From: CAYYFX01 sp964571855
Lineage (GTDB): Bacteria > ARS69
Direction: 5' to 3'
Assembly (NCBI GenBank): GCA_964571855.1
Contig: CAZNDO010000022.1
Coordinates: 1 to 61,002, forward strand
Length of the DNA stretch: 61,002 nucleotides
Every line of letters starts with the position of its first letter. Positions within the stretch are counted from its first letter, which is position 1. Of the stretch, positions 53,548 through 61,002 are shown one piece after another. The position numbers and the translations under genes were made by a program. The notes below the pieces were generated by a model. The model had not been told where the DNA came from. It saw nothing but the letters and a program-made list of their open reading frames with translations, and searched no databases.

Positions 53548-54324
53548 ATGTCCCATCATGCTACAGCCCGCTTCGCATGCGCACTCGGCTTCGCGCTCGC
53601 GGGCCCCGCTTCCGGAGGGATCCTGGACACCGGCGACGACACCGCGCGCGTCCCCGGGACGGAGGCGGTGCAGTCCGTGGTCACCAACTCGTGCCGCATC
53701 GCGTGGTACCGGCACGGGGGCTCGGATACGGAGCTGGATCGGCTCCGCGCCCTCGGGTACGACATCACGGTGGTCGGCCGCAACCAGCTCGTGTACCCGG
53801 AGCTGGACGCGTGGGACGCGGTCGTGCTCGCGTACGTCGAGCCGGGCTTCCTCGCGGTGCAACAGCCGCACCTGCAGGCGTTCGTGGACACGGGCGGCGG
53901 GCTGTTCATCCACCAGCCGAACCATGCCGGCGTCGCGGACTACACGCCGGTGGGGTTCTCCGTGGAGATCGCGGATCCCGCGTGGTGCTCGCCGACCGGG
54001 TTCGCGAACCACCTGGACGACACGTCGCACCCGATCACCGCGGGCCTGACCGACGCGGACCTCTCCGGCGCGTTCGACGGAGTCGCGTCCCTGGGCGCGT
54101 CGTTCACCGCGCTCGCGTCGAGCCCGGAGTGCGGCACCGTCAGCCTTGCCGCGGGGACCAGCGGGATCGGGCGCGTGCTGTTCGACACGGGCAACGGGGC
54201 GCCCATCTCGTTGCAGCCCGGCACCGAGGCGTACTGGGACGCGCTGTTCGGTTGGCTGTGCACGCCGGGACCGATCGGCGTGGACGCGATCACGTTCGGC
54301 GCGCTGAAGGCCTCGTACCGGTAG
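53548..54324 (+). CDS. Secreted ThuA/glutamine-amidotransferase-like protein
   Basis: 258 residues. Signal peptide (RFACALGFALAGPASG), then a class I amidotransferase-like fold: VVTNSCRIAWYRHGG, LRALGYDITVVGRNQL, LDAWDAVVLAYVEPGFLA, LQAFVDTGGGLFIHQPNHAG, HPITAGL. This resembles ThuA-type trehalose-utilisation or surface proteins; the amidotransferase cysteine is not in place, so it is unlikely to be an amidotransferase. AGGAG precedes the ATG and the gene has its own promoter. Confidence 0.65.
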   Translation: MSHHATARFACALGFALAGPASGGILDTGDDTARVPGTEAVQSVVTNSCRIAWYRHGGSDTELDRLRALGYDITVVGRNQLVYPELDAWDAVVLAYVEPGFLAVQQPHLQAFVDTGGGLFIHQPNHAGVADYTPVGFSVEIADPAWCSPTGFANHLDDTSHPITAGLTDADLSGAFDGVASLGASFTALASSPECGTVSLAAGTSGIGRVLFDTGNGAPISLQPGTEAYWDALFGWLCTPGPIGVDAITFGALKASYR

Positions 54325-54330
54325 GCGGAC

Positions 54331-54364
54331 GCGGCGCGCCCGCGAAGTGACGCGGGTGCGCCGC
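54331..54364. terminator. Bidirectional 14-bp hairpin
   Basis: GCGGCGCGCCCGCG (54331-54344), loop AAGTGA, CGCGGGTGCGCCGC (54351-54364), one mismatch, placed exactly between two convergent genes. Confidence 0.75.
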
Positions 54365-54366
54365 CG

Positions 54367-55617
54367 TCACCGGAGCCCCAGGTCCTGCTCCAGGCGCTTC
54401 GCCCACGGGCTCGTGGCGTCCGTGCGCAGGTACGCCCGCGCATGCCGCACGGCCTCCGCGCGCCGGCCCGACGCCGCGTACGCCTCGGCCAGGTTGTAGT
54501 GCGCGTCCGGGTAGTCGGGCGCGATCTCGAGCGCGCGGGATCCGGCCTCGATCGCGTCGTCCCACTCCTCGAACTGCGCGTGCACGCTGGCCAGGTTGTT
54601 CCAGGCCTCCACGAACTCCGGGTCCGCCTCCACCGCCTGCTGGAAGCGCGACAGCGCCTCCTCCCAGCGGCCGAGCGAGTACAGCACGTTGCCCAGGTTG
54701 AACGCGATCTCGGCGGACGGACCGCCCGCGAGCAGCGCCTCGCGGTACGCGCGGGCGGCGTCGTCCAGCTGCTCCGCGTCCTCGTGCTCCAGGGCCAGCT
54801 CGAACCACTCGTCCGCGGTGCGCTCCGCGGAGGCGGCCGGCGGCGGCGGCGCCGGCGCGCCGCCGCGGATCACGGTGAACACCGGCCGGGCGGGAGCCGG
54901 CGGCGGCGTCTCGCCCGCGGGCTCGGCCGGGAGGTCGTCCTCGAAGAGGAGGCGCAGCTGCCCCGACGTCTCGGCGCGCATGCCCTCGCCCACGCGCACG
55001 AGCAGGCCGCCCTCGCCGGTCCACCGCTCCAGGCGCGCCAGCGCGCTCTGCGTCTGCGGCAGCCACCGCGCGACCTGCGCCAGGCTCTCGCGGATCGTGG
55101 AGACGGGAACGCCGTTCGCCGTCAGCTCCGCGAGGCGCTTGATCTCGGCGGCGGTGCGGAAGTCGAACCACTCCACCCGGCGCTCGGACCGCACGGGCTT
55201 CAGCAGCCCGCGCCGTATCCACGCGCGCAGCCGGCGTGCCGGCACGTGCAGGATGCGCGAGAGCTGCTCGGACGTGCACAGGCGCTCCTCGTCCGGACCG
55301 CCCACGCCCACGCGCTGCAGGAAGTCCCGCTCGGCGAGCATCTCCACCGGGCGGCCCTCGTCCCGCTGGCGCCCCGCGCGCTCCAGCTCCGGCGGGATCC
55401 GTCCGTCGTCGCCCAGCGGCCAGGCCTCGTCCCCCACGATCACGACCGACGGTCCGCTCTCGGCGCCCGCGACGGGCACCGCCCCGGCCTCGGCCGCCAG
55501 CTCGGCCGCCTCCTCGCGCGTCACCCGGGCGAAGCGGCCGGCGAAGGCCACGCGCTTGCCCGAGAGCGCGGCGCGGCTGCGTCCGCCGTCGATGGATCGA
55601 AGGTCTCCGCCCGCCAT
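54367..55617 (-). CDS. BRCT-like, MerR-type HTH and TPR protein
   Basis: 416 residues. N-terminal BRCT-like strand pattern (LSGKRVAFAGRFARVTREEA, SVVIVGDEAW), a MerR-type helix-turn-helix (CTSEQLSRILHVPARRLRAWIRRGLL, RVEWFDFRTAAEIKRLAEL), a Pro-rich linker, then four TPR-like repeats (AFNLGNVLYSLGRWEEALSRF, AWNNLASVHAQFEEWDDAIEA, AHYNLAEAYAASGRRAEAVRHA). The layout suggests a DNA- or repair-linked scaffold. It lies beside the end-joining genes but is separated by 54 bp and has its own GGAGGG site. The start at 55617 is chosen over 55635 because of that site. Confidence 0.75.
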   Translation of the reverse strand: MAGGDLRSIDGGRSRAALSGKRVAFAGRFARVTREEAAELAAEAGAVPVAGAESGPSVVIVGDEAWPLGDDGRIPPELERAGRQRDEGRPVEMLAERDFLQRVGVGGPDEERLCTSEQLSRILHVPARRLRAWIRRGLLKPVRSERRVEWFDFRTAAEIKRLAELTANGVPVSTIRESLAQVARWLPQTQSALARLERWTGEGGLLVRVGEGMRAETSGQLRLLFEDDLPAEPAGETPPPAPARPVFTVIRGGAPAPPPPAASAERTADEWFELALEHEDAEQLDDAARAYREALLAGGPSAEIAFNLGNVLYSLGRWEEALSRFQQAVEADPEFVEAWNNLASVHAQFEEWDDAIEAGSRALEIAPDYPDAHYNLAEAYAASGRRAEAVRHARAYLRTDATSPWAKRLEQDLGLR

Positions 55618-55671
55618 CACACCCTCCGCGCGCATTCTACCGTGGGCGGCGGCGCGCGTCAGCGGGCGCCG

Positions 55672-56601
55672 TCAGCCGTCCACGAGCCGCACGAACACCG
55701 GCGCGCGGAGCTGGCCGTCCTCCGTGCGCTCGAGGAACTTCACCTCGCAGAACACGGACGGCTCCACCCAGTGGACGGCCTCGCCGCGATCCACGAGGGA
55801 CGCGGCCTCCGGGAGGAGGGGCGCGGCGGTGACGAGCGGCTCCAGCCGGCGGCGCAGGGCGCCGCGCATCGCCGCGTCCATGCCCGAGCCCACGCGGCCG
55901 GCGGGCACCAGCGCGCCCCGCTCCTCGGTGGCCACCACGAGGCTCGACACCGCGCGCGTCCCCTCGGGAAGGAAGCCGAGCACCGCGCACAGCACGTGCT
56001 GCGCGCGCTTGATCTTCTGCCACGCGTCGGTGCGCCGCCCGGGGAGGTAGCGGCTGTCCAGCCGCTTCGCCACGATCCCCTCCAGCTCCCGCCGCTCCGC
56101 CTCGGCGAAGTACGCCAGCCCGCCGCCGACCACGCCCTCGGAGAGGACGACCCGCCCGCCGCCGTCGAAGCCCGCGAGCGTCTCGCGCAGCGCCTCGCGG
56201 CGGTCCGACAGGGGCGCGTCCAGGAGCGGCGTGCCGCCGCGGTACAGGAGGTCGAACACCACGTACACCGCGGGCAGCGTGCGCGCGAGCGTGCGCGCCC
56301 GCGCCTCGCCGCGCGCCTGCTCGCGCTGCAGCATGCCGTGGAAGCTGGGGCGTCCGTCCACGAGCACGGTGATCTCGCCGTCGAGCACCGTGCCTTCGGG
56401 AAGGCCGGCGAGGACGGCCAGCTCGGGGTAGCGGGGCTTCGCATCGTTGCGCTTGCGGTTCAGCAGTCGGTAGTCGCCGCCCTCGACGAACGTCAGCGCG
56501 CGCGTGCCGTCCCACTTGATCTCGAAGAGCCACGCGGGATCGTCGAACGGCTTCCCGATCCTCGCGAGCATCGGCGGGATGAAGTCGGGCAGGGGGGCCA
56601 T
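55672..56601 (-). CDS. Stand-alone ATP-dependent DNA ligase (LigC/LigD-ligase type)
   Basis: 309 residues with all nucleotidyltransferase motifs: I FEIKWDGTRAL (Lys29 takes AMP), III TVLDGEITVL and YVVFDLLYRGG, IV GIVAKRLDSRYLPG, V AWQKIKRAQ, then an OB-fold domain (EERGALVPAGRVGSGM, VFCEVKFLERTEDGQLRAP). It seals nicks and, with Ku, double-strand breaks. It lies 152 bp after ku on the same strand. Because the ligase domain of the nearby LigD has lost these residues, this is probably the active ligase of the end-joining system. The ribosome site is weak. Confidence 0.92.
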   Translation of the reverse strand: MAPLPDFIPPMLARIGKPFDDPAWLFEIKWDGTRALTFVEGGDYRLLNRKRNDAKPRYPELAVLAGLPEGTVLDGEITVLVDGRPSFHGMLQREQARGEARARTLARTLPAVYVVFDLLYRGGTPLLDAPLSDRREALRETLAGFDGGGRVVLSEGVVGGGLAYFAEAERRELEGIVAKRLDSRYLPGRRTDAWQKIKRAQHVLCAVLGFLPEGTRAVSSLVVATEERGALVPAGRVGSGMDAAMRGALRRRLEPLVTAAPLLPEAASLVDRGEAVHWVEPSVFCEVKFLERTEDGQLRAPVFVRLVDG

Positions 56602-56753
56602 CGGGATCCGGGGTGCGCATCGTGCGGACGCCGCGACCCCGCGCGACGTCCGCACGGCCGGCCTCCGCGCCGCGGCCGCGCCGCGACGGCGGATGATCCC
56701 GCGATTCCGGGGGGAACGCGACCCCGTTTCGCGACGGGCGCGCGGCGGACGGA

Positions 56754-57632
56754 TCAGCCGGCGGAGCGCTTCCGCTTCGCGCCCTCGCGGGACTTGGAGG
56801 GGGCCATCTTCGCGGCCACCTTCTCGGAGGGCGTACGCTGCGCGGCCGCGCGCTTCGCGCCCTCCACGCTCGCCTTGAGGGCCTCCATGAGGTTGATCAC
56901 CTTCGGCTCGTCCACGTCCGGGACGGCCACGATCTCCTGGCCCTCGATCTTCATCTCGATGAGCTGCCGCAGCTCGCCGACGTAGCCGTCCTTGTACTGC
57001 GCGAAGTCGAACTCCGCGAGCGTGGACGCGTCCACCAGCGTCTTCGTGAGCGTGCGCTCCGCCGCGGTGATCTTCGTGTCCTGCACCTCGTCGGAGAACT
57101 CCGAGGACTGCCGCACCTTCTCCGCGTACTGCAGCACGCACATGGCGAGCAGGCCGTCCACCGGGCGGATCACCACCATCTGCTCGCGGCCCGACAGGAT
57201 GGCCGACGCCACCGCGAACAGCTTCTCCTGCTCCATGGCCTCGCGCAGGAGCTGGTAGGGCTTCTGCCCCGGCGTGCCGTCCGGCGTGAGGTAGTACATG
57301 CGTCCCGAGAAGTACATGGGATCGACCGCGGCCTCGGCCACGAAGCCCACGATGTCCACGGTCTTCTCGCTCTTCTTCCGGAGCTTCTGCACTTCCTCGG
57401 GGTCGATGACCACGTACTGGTCCTTCGCCTGCTCGTACCCGGAGACGATCTCCTCCTGGGAGACCTCGCCGTGCTCCGGGCACACCTTCTTGTAGCGGAT
57501 GCGCTGGTGGCAGCCCGCGTGCAGCTGGTTGAGGTGGATCTCCGCGCCGGTCTGCGTGGCCGTGTACCCCTTCACGGGCACGGACACGAGCGAGAGGCGG
57601 AGGAATCCCTTGAACGAGGAGCGCGGCGGCAT
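56754..57632 (-). CDS. ku: Ku DNA end-binding protein
   Basis: 292 residues, bacterial single-domain Ku: FKGFLRLSLVSVPVKGYTA, HQRIRYKKVCPEHGEVSQEE, YVVIDPEEVQKLR, DPMYFSGRMYYLTPDG, and a basic C-terminal tail (KRAAAQRTPSEKVAAKMAPS to KRKRSAG). The homodimer threads onto broken DNA ends and recruits LigD and ligase. The tail is moderately long and Lys/Arg-rich, as in Ku proteins that bind LigD and DNA. The gene order around it is ligase, ku, HDOD (all minus) and ligD (plus, divergent). Confidence 0.96.
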   Translation of the reverse strand: MPPRSSFKGFLRLSLVSVPVKGYTATQTGAEIHLNQLHAGCHQRIRYKKVCPEHGEVSQEEIVSGYEQAKDQYVVIDPEEVQKLRKKSEKTVDIVGFVAEAAVDPMYFSGRMYYLTPDGTPGQKPYQLLREAMEQEKLFAVASAILSGREQMVVIRPVDGLLAMCVLQYAEKVRQSSEFSDEVQDTKITAAERTLTKTLVDASTLAEFDFAQYKDGYVGELRQLIEMKIEGQEIVAVPDVDEPKVINLMEALKASVEGAKRAAAQRTPSEKVAAKMAPSKSREGAKRKRSAG

Positions 57633-57671
57633 GGACGGATTATCCCAGACGTCGGCGAACGCCGCTACGCC

Positions 57672-58499
57672 TCACGCGGCCACGCAGGCCGCCTCGAACT
57701 CCTCAAGGAACCGGTCCCGGCCCTCCACTACCTCGCGGCAGAGGTCCTGGAAGCGCGCGGGCGTGAGGCCGAGCGGCACCTCCAGGGAAGCGATCTCCCA
57801 GGGCGTGACGGCTTCGGGGTTCGCCGCCCAGTTCGTCGCGGCGACCGCCCAGCAGACCGGATGGGTCCCCTCGTAGGGCCGGTGGTGGAAGCGGATGGCC
57901 TGCACCAGGGCGTCCGGCAGGCGCCAGTGCTCGGCCACGAGCGCGCCCACCTCGGCGTGGTCGACCCCGAGGACCTCGCGCTCGGCGTCCAGCGGCGCGA
58001 TCCCCGATGCGACCGTGTCCGCCACCACGCCCCGGACCTTCGCGCACAGGAAGCGCGCGAGGATCAGCTTCCCGATGTCGTGCAGCAGTGCCGCGGTGAA
58101 CGTCTCCGGGGGCACGCGGTGCCGGCAGAAGCGGTTGAGGTCCCGGGCCGCCAGCCCCGCGGTCACCGAGTGGGTCCACAGGAGGTTCTCCCCGCGCAGC
58201 TCGGCATCCGGGCGGTGCAGGAGGTCGCGCAGCGTCGTCCCGACCGCGAGCGACAGCACGGCGCCCGTGCCGAGCCGGCTGATCGCCGCATGCACCGACG
58301 TGACCGGTGCGAGGCCGGCCGTGTTCGCCCCGTTCGCGAAGCGCAGCAGCCGGGCGGTGAGGGCGGGGTCGAAGCTGACCACGCGCTCGATCTCCTCGAA
58401 CGCCGCGTCCTCGCCGAGGAGGTCGGCGAGGCGCAAGGCCGTGGCCGGCAGCGGGTCCAGCCCCGATGCGGAGGCGACGACTCGACCCAGATCGATCAC
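57672..58499 (-). CDS. HDOD domain protein
   Basis: 275 residues, one HDOD domain: LPATALRLADLLGEDAAF, SFDPALTARLLRFANGAN, SVHAAISRLGTGAVLSLAVG, TFTAALLHDIGKLILARF, EVGALVAEHWRLP, FHHRPYEG. The HD pair is present. It is distinct in sequence from the HDOD protein at 29.6 kb. It starts with GTG after GAGGTG. It stands between ku and ligD; whether it takes part in damage signalling is open. Confidence 0.88.
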   Translation of the reverse strand: MIDLGRVVASASGLDPLPATALRLADLLGEDAAFEEIERVVSFDPALTARLLRFANGANTAGLAPVTSVHAAISRLGTGAVLSLAVGTTLRDLLHRPDAELRGENLLWTHSVTAGLAARDLNRFCRHRVPPETFTAALLHDIGKLILARFLCAKVRGVVADTVASGIAPLDAEREVLGVDHAEVGALVAEHWRLPDALVQAIRFHHRPYEGTHPVCWAVAATNWAANPEAVTPWEIASLEVPLGLTPARFQDLCREVVEGRDRFLEEFEAACVAA

Positions 58500-58712
58500 G
58501 GGGCACCTCGGGAGACGGAGGTCGTTCGGGTCTCCCTCGTCATCGGACTAACGCGAGGCTAACCTTAACGCGGAGTTGACGGCCAGTAGCCCGCGGGCGC
58601 TCCGCCTGCCGGACGCGCCCTCGCACCGGCCCCGCGCGCCGGCCTCGCGCACCGCGCCGTACGCTTGCGAGGCGCCGGATCGGCCAGCATCCTCCCGCCC
58701 TCGGAGGGGAAC

Positions 58713-60809
58713 GTGGGCAAGGAACCGCAGGACAAGCCGCCGCGCCGGCTCGTGAAGACGCCCGACCAGCTGGAGGGCTACCGGCGCAAGCGCGACTTCG
58801 CGAAGACCCCCGAGCCGCCGCCGGCCCCGGTCCCGCCCGCCGCCGACGACGCGCACGGGTGGCGTCCCTTCGTCATCCACCGGCACGAGGCGCGCAACCT
58901 CCACTACGACCTGCGCGTGGAGATGGAAGGCGTGCTGAAGTCGTGGGCGGTGCCGCGCGGCTTCTCCTGGGATCCCGCGGACAAGCACCTCGCCGTGCGC
59001 ACCGAGGACCACCCGCGCGAGTACCTCACGTTCGACGGCGTGATCCCGAAGGGCGAGTACGGCGCGGGCACGATGGTCGTGTGGGACGAGGGCGTCTGCC
59101 GCGAGGTGGGCGAGGGGGCGCTGGCCGGGCTGGAGTCCGGGAAGCTCGAGATCGAGTTCGACGGGGCGAAGCTGCGCGGCGAGTGGCACATGGTGCGCAC
59201 GCGCGGCGAGCGGGACTGGCTGCTCTTCAAGCACCGCGACCGCTACGCGCGGGAGGCGGGCGCGCCGCCGTTCCCGCTGGATCTCGCGCGCCGCCCGCGG
59301 GCGGAGTCGTTCGCGCCCTCGCCCCTGATGCGGCCGGGCGCCGCGCCGCCGCCGGCGAGCTCCGCGGACTGGCTGTACGAGCTGGACTTCGACGGGCGGC
59401 GCGTGCAGGCCCTCGTGGAGGACGGCGCGGTGCGCTGGGCGGACGCCGCCGGACGGCCCGTCGCGATGCGGCTGCCCGCGGTGGAGCGGGACCTGGTCCG
59501 GTTGCGGGCGGCGCGCGCCCTGGTGGACGGCGTGCTCGTGGCGCCGGGGGACGACGGCCGGCCGGACCCGGAGCGGCTGGCGGCGCGGCTGGCCGCGGGC
59601 GAGGCGGACGACGTGGCGTTCTACGCGGTGGACCTGCTGCACTACGACGCGTGGGACCTGCGCGGGTTCCCGCTGCGCGAGCGCAAGGCGGCGCTGGCCG
59701 TGGTCCTGCCGGCGTCCGCGGTCCTGCACTACACCGACCACGTGGCGGCGCGCGGCGACGAGTTGCTCGCGGTCGTGGAGGCGGGCGGGCTGAAGGGGGT
59801 GATCGCGAAGCGTGCGGATGCGCCGTACGCGAGCGGACCGGACAACTCCTGGGGGAGGATCGCGGCGCGCGCGGATGCCGCCGGCGGCGGGTCCCTGTCC
59901 GAGCGGTTGCAGGCGGCGGCGGCCCGGCGGAAGTCGCGCGTGAAATTCTCCAACCGGGACAAGATCTACTGGCCACGCGAGGGCATCACGAAGGGCCAGC
60001 TCCTGGACTACTACGACGCGGTGGCCGACACGCTCGTGCCGTACCTGCGCGGCCGGCCGTGCCACATGCTCCGCTATCCCGACGGCATCGAGGGCAAGAG
60101 CTTCTACCAGAAGAACGTGACCGGGCGGATCCCGGACTGGGTGCCCACGCAGCTCGTGAAGGTGGAAGGCGGCGAGGAGGTGCGCTACGTGGTCTGCGAG
60201 GACCGCGACACGCTGCTCTTCCTGGTGAACCTCGGCTCGATCGACATCCACCCGTGGCTTTCGCGATGCGACGCGCCGGACGTCCCGGACCTGGCGGTGA
60301 TCGACCTGGATCCGTCCACGAGCGACTTCGGCAAGGTGATCCGCATCGCGCAGACCGTGGGGAGGATGCTGCGCGGCGCGGGGCTGCGCCCGTGCGTGAA
60401 GACGTCCGGCGCCACCGGAATGCACATCTACATCCCGCTCGCGCGCGAGTACGACTACGAGCAGGCGCGCATGTTCTGCGAGCTGATCGCGCGGCTGGCC
60501 GTGCGCGAGCACCGGGACATCGCCACGGTGGAACGCAACCCCGCCAAGCGCGGCGACAAGGTGTACGTGGACTTCCTGCAGAACCGCCGCGAGCAGACGC
60601 TGGTGCCGCCGTACGTCGTGCGTCCCGTGCCCGGGGCCACGGTGTCCACGCCGCTCGACTGGGACGAGGTGCGCTCCGGGCTGACGCCCGCGCAGTTCGA
60701 CCTCTTCGGCGTGCCGGATCGACTCGCCGCGCGCGGGGATCTCTTCCGCGGGATCGTCGACGATCCGCAGCGACTGGACGAGGCGATCGCCGCGCTCGGG
60801 GAGCGGTGA
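58713..60809 (+). CDS. ligD: Multifunctional end-joining protein LigD with inactive ligase domain
   Basis: 698 residues: 3'-phosphoesterase domain (about 45-180; FVIHRHEARNLHYDLRVE, WAVPRGFSWDP, GVIPKGEYGAGTM), ligase-like domain (about 195-390) and primase-polymerase domain (about 400-690; VKFSNRDKIYWPREGITKG, MLRYPDGIEGKSFYQKN, LAVIDLDPS, GMHIYIPL, VDFLQNRR). The ligase part is degenerate: motif I reads ELDFDGRR, so the AMP-accepting lysine is Asp225; motif III reads VDGVLVA instead of DGE; motif V lacks both lysines (WGRIAAR). End processing and gap filling should work but not sealing. The GTG start has GGAGGGG upstream. Confidence 0.93.
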   Translation: MGKEPQDKPPRRLVKTPDQLEGYRRKRDFAKTPEPPPAPVPPAADDAHGWRPFVIHRHEARNLHYDLRVEMEGVLKSWAVPRGFSWDPADKHLAVRTEDHPREYLTFDGVIPKGEYGAGTMVVWDEGVCREVGEGALAGLESGKLEIEFDGAKLRGEWHMVRTRGERDWLLFKHRDRYAREAGAPPFPLDLARRPRAESFAPSPLMRPGAAPPPASSADWLYELDFDGRRVQALVEDGAVRWADAAGRPVAMRLPAVERDLVRLRAARALVDGVLVAPGDDGRPDPERLAARLAAGEADDVAFYAVDLLHYDAWDLRGFPLRERKAALAVVLPASAVLHYTDHVAARGDELLAVVEAGGLKGVIAKRADAPYASGPDNSWGRIAARADAAGGGSLSERLQAAAARRKSRVKFSNRDKIYWPREGITKGQLLDYYDAVADTLVPYLRGRPCHMLRYPDGIEGKSFYQKNVTGRIPDWVPTQLVKVEGGEEVRYVVCEDRDTLLFLVNLGSIDIHPWLSRCDAPDVPDLAVIDLDPSTSDFGKVIRIAQTVGRMLRGAGLRPCVKTSGATGMHIYIPLAREYDYEQARMFCELIARLAVREHRDIATVERNPAKRGDKVYVDFLQNRREQTLVPPYVVRPVPGATVSTPLDWDEVRSGLTPAQFDLFGVPDRLAARGDLFRGIVDDPQRLDEAIAALGER

Positions 60810-60926
60810 GGGAGCGGCCGCCCGGCGTGCGGACATGCGCGGCGCAGCTCCTCGGGGCGCGGCCCTCGCGCCGCCTCGAGCCGGCTCGCGTCGGGGACCC
60901 CGGTGGGTCCTCCCCGGCGGGCGCTC

Positions 60927-60951
60927 GGCCCCCGCCGTCCGGGCGGGGGCC
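60927..60951. terminator. Strong hairpin downstream of ligD
   Basis: GGCCCCCGCC (60927-60936), loop GTCCG, GGCGGGGGCC (60942-60951): a perfect 10-bp stem 118 bases after ligD. A smaller stem (GGACCC-CGGT-GGGTCC) precedes it near 60895. No gene is seen in 60810-61002. Confidence 0.6.
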
Positions 60952-61002
60952 ATCGCTCCTGCGTCGACGGCCTCCGGCCCTCCAGGCCTCCGGCCGCGCC
61001 GC

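Overview
This 61 kb window is bacterial chromosome of very high G+C (my estimate is around 73%), densely coded on both strands. I saw no rRNA, tRNA, insertion sequence, prophage or CRISPR array. The lineage cannot be fixed from the sequence. A large secreted beta-propeller protein ends in a FlgD/type-IX-type sorting domain, and the window also holds HDOD proteins, DUF547, outer-envelope lipoproteins and a long Chlamydia/Spirochaete-like GreA. That mix suits a diderm of the FCB group, such as a Candidatus Eisenbacteria-like organism. This is inference.

Region by region. 1-2.6 kb: a very large inverted repeat sits directly behind a two-gene lipoprotein operon (LpoB-like plus COG3014-like). 2.6-13.7 kb (+): oligoendopeptidase F coupled to a long GreA, a secreted BNR-propeller protein, a sulfatase-like hydrolase, a D,D-carboxypeptidase and quinolinate synthase. 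13.7-19.1 kb: a cold-shock protein, an alpha/beta hydrolase and a coupled three-gene minus operon (MFS transporter, membrane/EEP fusion, beta-rich envelope protein). 19.1-22.3 kb (+): an ArsR-methyltransferase regulator (SahR-like) behind a perfect palindromic operator, then S-adenosylhomocysteine hydrolase and another methyltransferase. 22.2-31.6 kb: a glycosyltransferase-DUF547 fusion, a sulfotransferase, a pentaheme lipoprotein, a CsgG-like lipoprotein, a transhydrogenase, an HDOD protein and two proteins built from one repeated module.

31.7-45.6 kb is the most unusual part. A tightly overlapping minus-strand run encodes an NtrB-like kinase, an NtrC-like sigma-54 activator, a fatty acyl-CoA reductase with a decayed HAD domain, a thioester-reductase-type SDR, a polysaccharide pyruvyl transferase-family protein, two ANL acyl-activating enzymes, an enoyl-CoA hydratase, an acyl carrier protein and a PlsC acyltransferase. 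It looks like a dedicated pathway that activates, carries, reduces and esterifies acyl chains, giving an unknown lipid (fatty alcohol, ether lipid or decorated lipid). It faces a hybrid histidine kinase that has lost both phospho-acceptor residues.

46-61 kb: a small membrane protein, a CHASE/GAF hybrid kinase, a phosphodiesterase-EEP fusion, a lipoprotein, a secreted ThuA-like protein, a BRCT-MerR-TPR protein, and a non-homologous end-joining island. That island holds a stand-alone ATP-dependent ligase, Ku, an HDOD protein and LigD. The ligase domain of LigD has lost its catalytic lysine, so the stand-alone ligase probably seals the breaks.
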